Source: Clostridia bacterium (GTDB lineage: Bacteria; Bacillota; Clostridia; Peptostreptococcales; Anaerovoracaceae). From it: 39,210 bases of DNA. The notes beneath the pieces are model-generated. The model was not told the DNA's origin. It did not search any database and worked only from the letters and a program-made list of their open reading frames with translations. The stretch covers positions 1 to 39,210 of the forward strand of contig JAUNMH010000014.1 in the NCBI GenBank assembly GCA_030537495.1. Reading direction: 5' to 3'. A program made the position numbers and the translations under genes. Below are positions 7,988 to 16,237 of the stretch, piece after piece (the first letter of the stretch is position 1; each line of letters begins with the position of its first letter).

Positions 7988-8848
7988 CTATTTTGCGTCA
8001 CTTGTATCCAGACATTCACGAAGAATGCCGTAATCCCTCTGCGGGTTTTTTGCCTGAGCCACCTCGGTCAGCTTTCGGCTCGCCGCAATGTACAAATCCC
8101 TGTCTACACTAGCTGCTATACATCCTAGATGTTTTCTCACGGTCTCCGCGTCTCCGCGTTCCACCGGCCCGGTCAAAGCTCCCAAAGGCCCATCCTCCAG
8201 GATGTGCCGGACATTACTCTCCACCAGAGGAGTCACCGCCATCAAAGCTTCCTCATTTGTGAATCCACATTGACTCATTAACTCCATACTCTCCTGCATA
8301 AGAGCGCAGTAGAGATTGCTGGCAATTGCACATGCTGCGTGATATTTAACTTTGTTTTTTGCCTCAATTAGCTTGGATCCCCTGGCGTTCTCCTTGAAAT
8401 AGTCCAACCACCATGAGATGCCCTCGTCACTGCCTTCAAGGCAAAAAAAAGCACCCGACAATTCCCTATAACTGTTAAGCTTGTCGCTTACAGGGAATAA
8501 CGGATGTATCGAATACCCATGTGCGCCTCTCTCCTTAATGCCTGGGAATGCTTCCTCCGAAGAAAGGGCGCCACTACAATGGCAAATCTGCTTGTTTCTT
8601 ATATCATAATTTTTAATTTCTTCGTATGTAGAATTTATAACTCCATCCGGTACTGTTAGAAATATAGCATCACTTTCTCTAATTAGTGTTTCCATTTCCG
8701 TATAACATTGGGATTTTGTAAATTCTGCCGCTTCTCTTGCCGATTTTTCATGCCTGCTGTAATAGCCGGTCACGGTAATCCGGTTCTCTGAGAAGAATTT
8801 TCCAAGGGAAAAACCAACTTTTCCCGCTCCTATAAATCCTGCTTTCAT
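7988..8848 (-). CDS. panG: Rossmann / DUF2520 reductase, probable ketopantoate reductase (PanG type)
   Basis: A 286-residue NAD(P)-dependent oxidoreductase. The N-terminal Rossmann fold carries GFIGAGKVG at residues 4-12, and the C-terminal half is the helical DUF2520 domain (LYCALMQESM, TGPVERGD). It opens an operon that otherwise contains panB, panC and panD but no panE. DUF2520 proteins of the PanG type are known to reduce ketopantoate to pantoate, non-orthologous to PanE, so this position and fold make that the likely role. The symbol rests on context plus family and is less certain than its neighbours. Start taken at the ATG at 8848 because AGGTGATG precedes it; the ATG at 8863 has no ribosome site. 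The leader from the promoter is about 145 bases. Confidence 0.8.
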   Translation of the reverse strand: MKAGFIGAGKVGFSLGKFFSENRITVTGYYSRHEKSAREAAEFTKSQCYTEMETLIRESDAIFLTVPDGVINSTYEEIKNYDIRNKQICHCSGALSSEEAFPGIKERGAHGYSIHPLFPVSDKLNSYRELSGAFFCLEGSDEGISWWLDYFKENARGSKLIEAKNKVKYHAACAIASNLYCALMQESMELMSQCGFTNEEALMAVTPLVESNVRHILEDGPLGALTGPVERGDAETVRKHLGCIAASVDRDLYIAASRKLTEVAQAKNPQRDYGILRECLDTSDAK

Positions 8849-8945
8849 ATCATCACCTACCATAAAATTTCGGTTGATGCCATCTTCTTAAGCTCCAGGA
8901 GTAATTCTACCTCGACATGTAATACACATATGATATTTTTTCAAA

Positions 8946-9003
8946 GAATTTTGCCGGTACAGTTCCATTGTCTGTCAGGATACTATCCGCATTCGGCAAA
9001 ATT
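8946..9003. repeat. 10-bp inverted repeat over the pan promoter start
   Basis: AATTTTGCCG (8946-8955) and CGGCAAAATT (8994-9003) are perfect reverse complements 38 bases apart. The second arm overlaps the -10 box and the predicted start of the pantothenate operon. It could be a split operator or a stem at the 5' end of the leader RNA. Confidence 0.6.
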
Positions 9004-9029
9004 GTACTACTGGCGAGGACCGTTGTCAA
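9001..9029 (-). promoter_or_regulatory. consensus sigma-70 promoter of the pan operon
   Basis: On the minus strand a perfect TTGACA (9024-9029), exactly 17 bases, then TACAAT (9001-9006). It sits in the gap between the downstream end of the membrane-protein gene and the panG-type gene, so the pantothenate operon has its own strong promoter. Confidence 0.88.
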
Positions 9030-9035
9030 GGATTT

Positions 9036-9545
9036 TTAATGGTTCTTTCTCGCTTTTTTCATTGCCTTTTTCTGGGCACGTTCTACTTCTCTTCTGTGAA
9101 GGATTTCCTGTTCCCTCTGAGCCTCCTCTTCAGGAGTTGGATTCTCAATATAGATTGCAGGGTTCATCTCTCTTGCCAATTCAACGGCAGCCTGACAATC
9201 CTCAGGAGTCATAGTGAAAGAACGAGTTGTAATATCCTTGCCGATGTGAAGCATGGTATTTGGTTTTGCTCTCTTGTGGTCAGTGTGAAGAGTTGTGATT
9301 TCCTCCCACGCCCAAAGGTTATGAGTAATCTTGCCGAAAAGAGAAGACTGAATGTCTACGCCCTCTTCATTGATAATGTATTCCTTTTTATAGAAACACG
9401 CAAGAATAACCACCACACCGAACAAAACAGTCAGGAAGTTTCCTCTTACAAACTGAATACACATAAGCCCTGCTACCACTGCAGCAAGAGTGCAATTTAC
9501 CCAAGGTTTTCTTTCTTTTAAAATTCCTTTATATTGTCTACTCAT
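9036..9545 (-). CDS. small membrane protein with two TM segments and a PH-like domain
   Basis: A 169-residue protein of unknown function. Residues about 15-50 contain two closely spaced hydrophobic helices (CTLAAVVAGLMCIQF and FLTVLFGVVVILACF). Residues about 52-110 look like a bacterial PH-type strand-rich domain (KKEYIINEEGVDIQS, WEEITTLHTD), as in YcxB/YdbT-like membrane proteins. The C terminus is a charged, basic coiled stretch (EEEAQREQEILHRREVERA, ending KKAMKKARKNH). Start taken at the ATG at 9545 with AGGAAAG upstream; a longer frame runs through the upstream hairpin and has no ribosome site. It follows the two NhaC genes on the same strand, past a terminator-like hairpin, so it may be expressed at a reduced level with them. 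A link to transporter function is inference. Confidence 0.65.
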   Translation of the reverse strand: MSRQYKGILKERKPWVNCTLAAVVAGLMCIQFVRGNFLTVLFGVVVILACFYKKEYIINEEGVDIQSSLFGKITHNLWAWEEITTLHTDHKRAKPNTMLHIGKDITTRSFTMTPEDCQAAVELAREMNPAIYIENPTPEEEAQREQEILHRREVERAQKKAMKKARKNH

Positions 9546-9560
9546 TTTTCTCACTTTCCT

Positions 9561-9597
9561 AAAAAATGTGCAAGGTGCAAGAGCTTGCTCAAGCACC
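9561..9597 (-). terminator. hairpin between nhaC and the membrane-protein gene
   Basis: On the minus strand GGTGC..GAGC pairs with GCTC..GCACC (9574-9597), and after a short spacer a run of six T follows (9561-9566). It could end most transcripts after the transporter genes and let some read on. Confidence 0.6.
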
Positions 9598-9614
9598 CCG
9601 CATATAAGTTTTAT

Positions 9615-11132
9615 TTATAAGTTGATAGGGTTTTCTTTTCTGATTTCAGCAAGAGCTGCCATAGCAATTTCGTGTGCTTCTTCTGGGGCTCCAGGAACAG
9701 ATCCCTGCTTCCACTTGCCGAAGATAGTTCTGTAAGTTCCATCTGCGTAGAAAATGTTTCTTCCCAGTCCAGCAGTGATTAATGCGTAGATAGGGTTGAT
9801 AATGTTCATGAAGCAGAATGGTAAGTACTGAAGTGTTGAAACGCCTAGTACCTTTGAGTGGTAAGCACCACATGATGACCAAGGAACAAGTGGTGACCAA
9901 AGAGTACCACCGTCTTCTAGAGTTCTTGAAAGAGTATTTCTTGCAAGACCTAGTTCGTCGTACTTTTCTTTGTACATGCTGCTTGGGATGATGGCTCCAA
10001 TGTACTGGTCACACATAGTTGTGATACAGAAGATTGAAGTCAGCATAGTTACAAGGATTAACTGGAATGGTGTGTGTACTCTCTTGATCATGTGTCCAAG
10101 AAGTGATTCAACAGCACCGATAGTCTGAAGAATACCACCAAAACCTACTGCTACGATAACCAGGTTATTTGTCCAAAGCATGCTGTCCATACCACCTCTG
10201 TTAATCAGAGTGTTACAAAGTTCATTTTCAACTTCTGCTGAATATCCATAGTGAAGCATTGTGATGCAGTCTGCAAAGTTTGCTCCCTGGAAGATAACAG
10301 CGAATAAGCATCCTACTGCTGAAATTAAAAGTACTGCTGGAATTGCAGGAAGCTTCATAAGTGCTACTACGATGATTAGTAGTACTGGAATCAGCAGGAT
10401 TGGTGACATATAGTCATAGTGGTCAACAATTGCATTTGAAAGGTCGTTTGCAATCTGTGGATCATATGTAGCTGAACCCTTTAATGAAATTAATGTGTAT
10501 AAGATAATTGCCATTACCAAACTTGGGAAAGTTGTAGTAATCATAGCTCTTACGTGGTCAAATAGACCTGTTCCGGAAACACCTGCGGACAGGTTAGTTG
10601 AGTCGGACAATGGTGAGAACTTGTCTCCGCAGCATGCTCCTGAAAGAATCATACCTGCTACAAGACCTGGGTTCAGACCCATTGTAGCTCCGATTGACAT
10701 AAATGCGATACCTAGAGTTGCAACTACTGTCCAAGCTGAACCAAGTGCGATACCTACGATAGCGCAAAGGATACAAGCTAGTGGTAGGAACAATGCTGGG
10801 CTGATAATCTTAAGTCCATAGTATACTACTGCTGGAATTGTACCTGCCCATTCAAATGAACCGATTAGACATCCTACGCAAAGGATGATGATAATAGCTT
10901 CCAGTGACTGGTTAACAGCGTTTAAGAAACCTGTAAGCATGTCATTGTAGCTGTGTCCACAAATTTTACCGATTATACCTGCAACTACGCAAGCGATAAG
11001 TACAGGAATATGAGGATCGAAGCCCCAATCTAAAACATAACTTGAAATCATAATAGAAAGCAATACCACGATAGGGATTATTGCTTCTATTTTGTTCGGA
11101 AGACGAACGCCTTTTCCGCTTGTACTACTCAT
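9615..11132 (-). CDS. nhaC: NhaC-family sodium/proton-coupled transporter 1
   Basis: A 505-residue polytopic membrane protein with about 11-12 hydrophobic helices. The NhaC family signature GDKFSPLSDSTNLSAG lies near residue 180, with GSAWTV ahead of it and the C-terminal half-repeat containing DQYIGAIIPSSMYK and VPWSSCGAYH. The family includes Na+/H+ antiporters and also malate-lactate and other organic-solute exchangers, so the cargo cannot be read from the sequence. The ATG has an AAAGGA ribosome site. It is second in a minus-strand unit, 76 bases after the paralogue at 11209. The sigma-54 promoter at 12695 is the only promoter I see for the pair. The paralogues are clearly related but diverged; they are not a recent duplication. 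Confidence 0.88.
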   Translation of the reverse strand: MSSTSGKGVRLPNKIEAIIPIVVLLSIMISSYVLDWGFDPHIPVLIACVVAGIIGKICGHSYNDMLTGFLNAVNQSLEAIIIILCVGCLIGSFEWAGTIPAVVYYGLKIISPALFLPLACILCAIVGIALGSAWTVVATLGIAFMSIGATMGLNPGLVAGMILSGACCGDKFSPLSDSTNLSAGVSGTGLFDHVRAMITTTFPSLVMAIILYTLISLKGSATYDPQIANDLSNAIVDHYDYMSPILLIPVLLIIVVALMKLPAIPAVLLISAVGCLFAVIFQGANFADCITMLHYGYSAEVENELCNTLINRGGMDSMLWTNNLVIVAVGFGGILQTIGAVESLLGHMIKRVHTPFQLILVTMLTSIFCITTMCDQYIGAIIPSSMYKEKYDELGLARNTLSRTLEDGGTLWSPLVPWSSCGAYHSKVLGVSTLQYLPFCFMNIINPIYALITAGLGRNIFYADGTYRTIFGKWKQGSVPGAPEEAHEIAMAALAEIRKENPINL

Positions 11133-11147
11133 GTGAATAATTCCTTT

Positions 11148-11185
11148 CTAACAAAATAATGCATAAATTCTTTTTGTTTTGTTAG
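11148..11185. repeat. 9-bp inverted repeat between the two nhaC genes
   Basis: CTAACAAAA (11148-11156) and TTTTGTTAG (11177-11185) are perfect reverse complements around 20 AT-rich bases. It lies just upstream of the ribosome site of the second transporter gene. It may be an RNA stem that sets the ratio of the two transporters. Confidence 0.5.
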
Positions 11186-11208
11186 ATAGATTCTCTTATG
11201 CTTAAGGG

Positions 11209-12633
11209 TTACATGTCTTCTGAGACGCTAGTCTTAATGGGTTTTGATGTATCAAGTGGCGTCAACGTGAACCCTGTGAAAGCGATTGCCAGTGTGATGA
11301 TTGGCGTTATGTACGCCATGAAGCAGTATGGGAAATAGAATAACGCGCTGACACCCAGTGTGGAATAATAGAACGCCCCGCATGTTGACCATGGTACTAT
11401 GCCTGATGTGACGGTGCCTGAATCCTCGAGGAGTCTAGAAAGATTCTTCGGATGAAGATTCAATTTTGCGTATATGTCCTTGAACATCTGGCTTGGAATT
11501 ACAATGGACATGTACTGGTCTGCTGTCAGAAAATTCATGGCGATGCAGGAAATCACGTTGGCGGTCATTACGGAACCTCTGGTTTTGCAGGCTCCTAGGA
11601 TTACCTCTGTGATGGTTTCGATGCAGCCCGTTGATTTAAGGGCTCCTCCGAAGGCCAGTGCGCAAATTACAAGAGAAATTGTGTTCATCATCTCCAGCAT
11701 GCCACCTCTGTTGAGAAGAAGGTCAACCATGCCGTTTCCTGTTGTAATATCGAAGCCGTAAATCATCTGACTCATAATTGTTTCAGCGTCTGCTCCTTGA
11801 ACAAAAGCAAAGATTACTCCCACTATGGTTCCGAAAGCCATTCCCGGTACGGCAGGGATTCGAAATACAATCATCATTATTACGGACAGAGGCGCGATGA
11901 ACACCCACGGCGTAATAATAAAGTTTTCCTGCATGGTCTGGCAAATTGAATTAATCTGCGAAACGTCTGCAGCATCTGTATTATATCTTGTGCCGATTAC
12001 TGCGAATATGCATACGGCAATGGTAAAGCTCGGTATAGTTGTCCAAAGCATGTGCTTGACGTGGTCAAACAAGTTAACCCCTGTAACTCCCGCTGCCAAA
12101 TTCGTACTATCTGACAATGGGGAAATCTTGTCACCGAACTGTGCCCCTGTAATAATCGCTCCAGCTGCCACTGGAAGTGGCACACCTAGACCTGCTGCAA
12201 TTCCCATGGATGCAATGCCGATAGTCCCCGCTGCTGTCCATGCAGAACCCGTAGAAAAAGATACGATGGCACAAATCACAGGAAGGCATGTGAGAAAAAT
12301 CCCCGGTGAAAACGCTTTCAGGCCGTAATAAATCAGTCCTGGTACAATTCCACCTGCCATCCATGCGGCAATGAGGCATCCAACAATCATAATTATGAAG
12401 TTGGCCTGCATAGCCGACGCATTTGCATCAATCATAGCCTTTTCTATGTCTTCCCATTTGCGTCCCGTCACGAGAATGCCGATTAAACCGGTTATGCCCG
12501 TACACAACATCAGGGGAATCTGAGGGCTCGCGCCCAGTATAATAATGCTCGGAAGCATTACTATAATCAGACATGCAAAGGGAACAAGAGCAAGCCATAA
12601 AGGAATCTTCTTTTGTTCAGTATTCTTTTCCAT
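11209..12633 (-). CDS. nhaC: NhaC-family sodium/proton-coupled transporter 2
   Basis: A 474-residue polytopic membrane protein and first gene of the transporter unit. It has the same signature as its neighbour, GDKISPLSDSTNLAAG, with GSAWTAAGTIG before it and TADQYMSIVIPSQMFK and VPWSTCGAF in the second half. I choose the ATG at 12633 because GAGGAG lies just upstream; the ATG at 12657 places that ribosome site inside the gene. The 5' leader leads back to the -24/-12 promoter at 12695-12709, about 60-75 bases upstream. The neighbouring sigma-54 activator and amino-acid-binding-like sensor kinase suggest a regulated substrate exchanger and not a housekeeping antiporter. Cargo unknown. Confidence 0.88.
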   Translation of the reverse strand: MEKNTEQKKIPLWLALVPFACLIIVMLPSIIILGASPQIPLMLCTGITGLIGILVTGRKWEDIEKAMIDANASAMQANFIIMIVGCLIAAWMAGGIVPGLIYYGLKAFSPGIFLTCLPVICAIVSFSTGSAWTAAGTIGIASMGIAAGLGVPLPVAAGAIITGAQFGDKISPLSDSTNLAAGVTGVNLFDHVKHMLWTTIPSFTIAVCIFAVIGTRYNTDAADVSQINSICQTMQENFIITPWVFIAPLSVIMMIVFRIPAVPGMAFGTIVGVIFAFVQGADAETIMSQMIYGFDITTGNGMVDLLLNRGGMLEMMNTISLVICALAFGGALKSTGCIETITEVILGACKTRGSVMTANVISCIAMNFLTADQYMSIVIPSQMFKDIYAKLNLHPKNLSRLLEDSGTVTSGIVPWSTCGAFYYSTLGVSALFYFPYCFMAYITPIITLAIAFTGFTLTPLDTSKPIKTSVSEDM

Positions 12634-12694
12634 ATCTACTCCTCGCTCACAATTCATGTATAGAAAGAGTATCTATCTTACACTCCTCTATAAA

Positions 12695-12709
12695 GCATGA
12701 ACCGTGCCA
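12695..12709 (-). promoter_or_regulatory. sigma-54 (-24/-12) promoter of the nhaC operon
   Basis: On the minus strand the 15 bases read TGGCACGGTTCATGC. Against the consensus TGGCACG-N4-TTGC only one base differs (ATGC for TTGC), and the GG-to-GC spacing is exact. It lies upstream of the transporter genes and downstream of a gene for a GAFTGA-type sigma-54 activator, which is the expected arrangement. Confidence 0.85.
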
Positions 12710-12710
12710 A

Positions 12711-12729
12711 CTCACACAATGCTCACACA
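12711..12729 (-). repeat. direct repeat next to the -24 box
   Basis: On the minus strand TGTGTGAG occurs twice (12722-12729 and 12711-12718) with an 11-base period, directly upstream of the -24 element. It may be a second protein site, for example for a repressor or a bending protein. The role is inferred. Confidence 0.45.
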
Positions 12730-12775
12730 TCGTTCATATTTCAATATTTATCAAAACTCCCAGAGCGGGGGATAC

Positions 12776-12810
12776 GTGAAATTTATTTCATCGAGCGAAA
12801 TAAATTTCAC
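12776..12810. promoter_or_regulatory. 14-bp dyad, candidate upstream activator site
   Basis: GTGAAATTTATTTC (12776-12789) and its exact complement (12797-12810) flank a seven-base centre. The centre lies about 110 bases upstream of the expected sigma-54 transcription start, within the usual range for enhancer sites. A further AGCGGGG/CCCCGCT pair encloses it and reaches into the activator's stop codon. No T-run follows, so a terminator is less likely, though an RNA hairpin at the end of the activator mRNA is possible. Confidence 0.65.
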
Positions 12811-12836
12811 TCGTAGAGGTGAAAAATATTTCCCCG

Positions 12837-14216
12837 CTATTTTTCAATGTTATACTCTGAGATTTTGTTCCAAAGTTGCCTCTTCGTTATTTTTAATATA
12901 TCGGCAGCTTGGGAGACGTTTCCGTCCGTCTTCTTAAGTACTCTTTCGATGTATTTCTTCTCAAACTCGCCTCTTGCTTCTCTTAAAGATAGGTCATCTT
13001 CATCAGCGCTAATTACCTCTGCTGTACCCGACTTATCCTGGCTTCCAAGGCAACCTAAATCAACCATCCTTAGCTCGCCGTTTTCACTTAAGGCTACTAG
13101 GCGCTCTAAGATGTTCTTAAGCTCTCTCACGTTGCCGGGATAGTCGTAATTTTTCAAGAAATCCCAGGTTTCATCGGCAATTGAAGTGATTTTTTTCTTC
13201 TGATCCTTCTCAATTCTTCTCACAAAAAATTCTACCAGAGGCGCCAGGTCTTCCTTTCTTTCTCTAAGTGGCGGAATGGTTATAGTAATAGTGTTAATTC
13301 TGAAAAGTAAATCTTCCCTGAATTTCCCCTCAGCAATTTCTTCATTCAGATTCTTATTAGTCGCAGATATAAATCTGGTATTCAAATCAATTTCCTTATT
13401 GCTTCCTACTCGTTCAATGGTTTTGCTTTCTAAGACACGCAAAAGCTTACCTTGAATGCTCATGGGCATATCGCCGATTTCGTCAAGGAAGAGGGTTCCG
13501 CCATCTGCGGTTTCGAATCTACCGATTCTCTTGTCCACAGCACCTGTAAAGGCTCCCTTTTCGTGGCCAAAAAGCTCGGATTCCAAAGTTCCTTCGCCGA
13601 AAACCTGACAGTTAACTGCAACAAAGAGGCCATTCTTCCTGTCGCTCAGTTTATGTATATACTTAGCAATTACCTCTTTACCTACGCCAGATTCCCCAAG
13701 AATCAGGACGTTGATGTCAGATGCTGCCACCTTCTGACAGGTTTTTAGCACGTCACCAAAGGCTGAATTATTGCTTCTCAGGAAGACCTCGTCGGATTCA
13801 ATGGCTTCCTGGAAAAACTTATTTTCTTTTTCCAGCTGCCTTATCTTCGAAAGCCTTTCGATATCAACTAACATAGTTTCCGGATCGCTGCCCTTGATAA
13901 AATAGCCTGCTGCTCCGTATTTCATGGCCTCAACTGCGCTCTCGATTGTCCCAAAAGCAGTCATAATCATAACATCTGTTCCAGAGTATCCGTCCTTAAC
14001 TTTTTTCATCAGATCCATGCCATACATATCCGGCATCTTCAGATCAGTCATTACCAGATTAAAGGGTTTCTTCTCTAGCTTTTCCAAGGCCTCATTTCCC
14101 CCTGAGGCGGTTTCTACCTGGTATCCCCCTGCAGACAATATGTATGAAAAAACAGTCTGATATTCAACTTCATCGTCTACAACCAGTATCTTATAATTCT
14201 TCTTTTCCTTCAACAT
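12837..14216 (-). CDS. sigma-54-dependent response regulator (NtrC/AtoC type)
   Basis: A 459-residue transcription activator. The receiver domain (about 1-125) has DD at 14-15, phospho-acceptor Asp58 and Lys108. The AAA+ domain (about 148-385) has Walker A GESGVGKE (174-181), the sigma-54-contacting GAFTGA loop (221-226), Walker B LFLDEIGD (242-249) and an FREDLLFR segment. A Fis-type helix-turn-helix ends the protein ([21 protein letters not shown]). The start overlaps the end of the kinase gene by 26 bases, so the two are translationally coupled. It most likely binds the dyad at 12776-12810 and switches on the nhaC genes at 12695-12709. The exact subfamily is not resolved, so I give no symbol. 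Confidence 0.93.
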   Translation of the reverse strand: MLKEKKNYKILVVDDEVEYQTVFSYILSAGGYQVETASGGNEALEKLEKKPFNLVMTDLKMPDMYGMDLMKKVKDGYSGTDVMIMTAFGTIESAVEAMKYGAAGYFIKGSDPETMLVDIERLSKIRQLEKENKFFQEAIESDEVFLRSNNSAFGDVLKTCQKVAASDINVLILGESGVGKEVIAKYIHKLSDRKNGLFVAVNCQVFGEGTLESELFGHEKGAFTGAVDKRIGRFETADGGTLFLDEIGDMPMSIQGKLLRVLESKTIERVGSNKEIDLNTRFISATNKNLNEEIAEGKFREDLLFRINTITITIPPLRERKEDLAPLVEFFVRRIEKDQKKKITSIADETWDFLKNYDYPGNVRELKNILERLVALSENGELRMVDLGCLGSQDKSGTAEVISADEDDLSLREARGEFEKKYIERVLKKTDGNVSQAADILKITKRQLWNKISEYNIEK

Positions 14217-16209
14217 TCCTTACCTCCATAGGTATGCTAACAGTGAATACCGTTTCATTTTCGTCGCTAGTAACGCTTACACTTCCGCCTGCCTTGTCGG
14301 CCTCAGTGCTTACAATATAAAGACCTAGACCCGTTCCCGTTTCCTTTGTCGTAAAGAACGGGTTAAAGATGTTCTCCAGGATCTCTGCCGGAATTGCTGG
14401 CCCATTGTTACAAAATTCCATTTCCAAAATGCTATCTTTCGTGCTCACCTTAACTGTCAGCTTCCGCTGTTTCTCAGATTTCGTGCCCTGGCTCTCTCCG
14501 GCATCCTCACCGGCCATGGCCTCCACGGCATTGTTAAGCAGGTTGTAGGTTATGAGCTTTATGGTCTCCTCCTGCATAAACACTGTGGCATTGTCCGGGC
14601 ATTGCAGCTTGAGCTCCACCTTTTGTTTCTCCAGTTTTTTCTTCTCGAGAACAAAAATATTGTCCAAGAGGGTTTTGATACTAAAGCTTTCTGCCTCGGC
14701 TCCGCTCAGCCTCGAGAACTTGAGCAGGTTTTCGATTAGGTTATTTATTCTGCCAACTGAATCGCCTATGACATGGAGGGCGTGATTGGACACCTCATCA
14801 TCGGCGTAATTTTTCAGCAGGAAGGAATAGTTCTTAATGAGCCCAAGAGGGTTTCTGATTTCATGAGCTAAACCTGCCGAAAGCTGTCCCACGGCAATCA
14901 TCTTGCTTTGCTGTCTAAGCTTCTGCTCAGCGAACCTGGTCTCCGTAATATCGTTAGTTGCAAGAAGATGGTTACCGTTGCCTCTATCCATGGCCTCAAA
15001 GGTAACATTATAGAAGCGTCCACCGTAAAAAACCTCCTTGCCCTGAGGGTTTTCCCTTAGGCTGTTAATAAAGTAATTTATAATTTCTATGTCTTCAGCT
15101 TTTTTCCCTAGGATTTCATTAAGCGGCTTTCCTATAATTTCACACCCTCTGCGGTTGCAGTTTTGGATTCGCCCTTCTTTATTCACAAGTATCAGCATGC
15201 TGTCTACATTGTTTAAGACTAGCTGCATGTTATTCTTCTGTATGTTAATTTCCTTGGTTTTTTCCTCTATTCGGCGGTTAAGGACCCCTTCCCAAAGCAT
15301 TAATAGGAGCACTGTTGCAACGCAAAACAGCATAATATATTGAGCTAGCGCTATGCTAGTGTTCTCCGAGTCATCTGTCGATGATCCACCGAACCATTTT
15401 TTCTCAAGCTGCGTAATGGTCCCGTTCTTTTTCATCTTGAATATTCCCTTGTTGACAATATTAAGAAGCTTGCTATCGTAGACATTGACGCCGATGGTCA
15501 TACTCTCCTTATAGACCTCTTCAGGGCTGATGAAAACCTTGTCCTCGATTTCCATTTCCTTAATATCTGCATCTATGAGAGTTTCCATTCCGATGAGAAT
15601 ATCGCCCCTTTTTTCAACTAGAAGTTCTAAGCCTTTTTTAGTTGAGTCCGTTTCAATGAGCTTTGCCGCCGTATCAAGTTTCAGTTTTCTCTCTAAGTCG
15701 ATTTTCTGAAATTCATTAGCCACTAGAATGATTCTTTTCTTGGATAAATCCTTTGGCATATTGTAATATCTTGTATTATTGCCAGAAACAATGACGTCCC
15801 TCACCTCATACATTTCCTGCGCCGACAGATAATCCTTATTGCCACCACTTACATAAACCACATTGGCCATATCAATTTTTTTATCGGATAAGTCCTTCTC
15901 TGGATTCTCGCTGGTAACATAGTTAATTTCTGTTCCCAGCTCCATAGAAAGAGCATCGATGTAATCACAAATAAACCCTTCCATGTTTTCTTCCCCCTCG
16001 TCATAAGACGATAGAGGACCGCTGTCAGGGTTTAATCCGAAAACGAGATGATCTTTCTTATCAAGATATTCTGATTCTTCATATGTAAGTGGCATTGAAT
16101 ATGCCAAGTATTTGGGTATGGAAATCCCATATCGCATTTGTAGGATCAGGGTTCCGCAAATCAGCGCTAGGAGTATTCCAAATCCAAATTTCATTAAAGG
16201 TTTTACCAT
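14191..16209 (-). CDS. sensor histidine kinase with SBP_bac_3 and PAS domains
   Basis: A 672-residue membrane kinase. A first membrane segment (about 8-25) is followed by an extracytoplasmic domain (about 50-275) resembling family-3 solute-binding proteins, which usually bind amino acids. It ends in the typical NGTITQLEKKWFG. A second membrane segment (about 287-310) leads to a PAS domain (about 325-425), the HisKA helix with AGLAHEIRNPLG (phospho-acceptor His449), then HATPase_c with N box NLLNNAVEAM (near 560), NNGPAI, FNPFFTTK and GTGLGL. It is the partner of the overlapping sigma-54 response regulator. The ligand is unknown; an amino acid or similar small solute is the family-based guess. 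Only 28 bases separate its ATG from the T-run of the upstream hairpin, so no own promoter is evident. Confidence 0.92.
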   Translation of the reverse strand: MVKPLMKFGFGILLALICGTLILQMRYGISIPKYLAYSMPLTYEESEYLDKKDHLVFGLNPDSGPLSSYDEGEENMEGFICDYIDALSMELGTEINYVTSENPEKDLSDKKIDMANVVYVSGGNKDYLSAQEMYEVRDVIVSGNNTRYYNMPKDLSKKRIILVANEFQKIDLERKLKLDTAAKLIETDSTKKGLELLVEKRGDILIGMETLIDADIKEMEIEDKVFISPEEVYKESMTIGVNVYDSKLLNIVNKGIFKMKKNGTITQLEKKWFGGSSTDDSENTSIALAQYIMLFCVATVLLLMLWEGVLNRRIEEKTKEINIQKNNMQLVLNNVDSMLILVNKEGRIQNCNRRGCEIIGKPLNEILGKKAEDIEIINYFINSLRENPQGKEVFYGGRFYNVTFEAMDRGNGNHLLATNDITETRFAEQKLRQQSKMIAVGQLSAGLAHEIRNPLGLIKNYSFLLKNYADDEVSNHALHVIGDSVGRINNLIENLLKFSRLSGAEAESFSIKTLLDNIFVLEKKKLEKQKVELKLQCPDNATVFMQEETIKLITYNLLNNAVEAMAGEDAGESQGTKSEKQRKLTVKVSTKDSILEMEFCNNGPAIPAEILENIFNPFFTTKETGTGLGLYIVSTEADKAGGSVSVTSDENETVFTVSIPMEVRNVEGKEEL

Positions 16210-16237
16210 TTTCTACGTCCGTTTCTGTATTTATCAT

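Noticed and set aside
8848..8994. Possible 26-codon leader peptide and riboswitch in the pan leader
   Set aside because: The small frame has no ribosome site and the leader does not match a riboswitch class I recognise; only the 10-bp dyad is reported.
7051..12762. Shared 14-base word ATCAAAACTCCCAG at about 7051 and about 12750
   Set aside because: In a window of this size one or more exact 14-base matches are expected by chance, and no longer similarity surrounds them.
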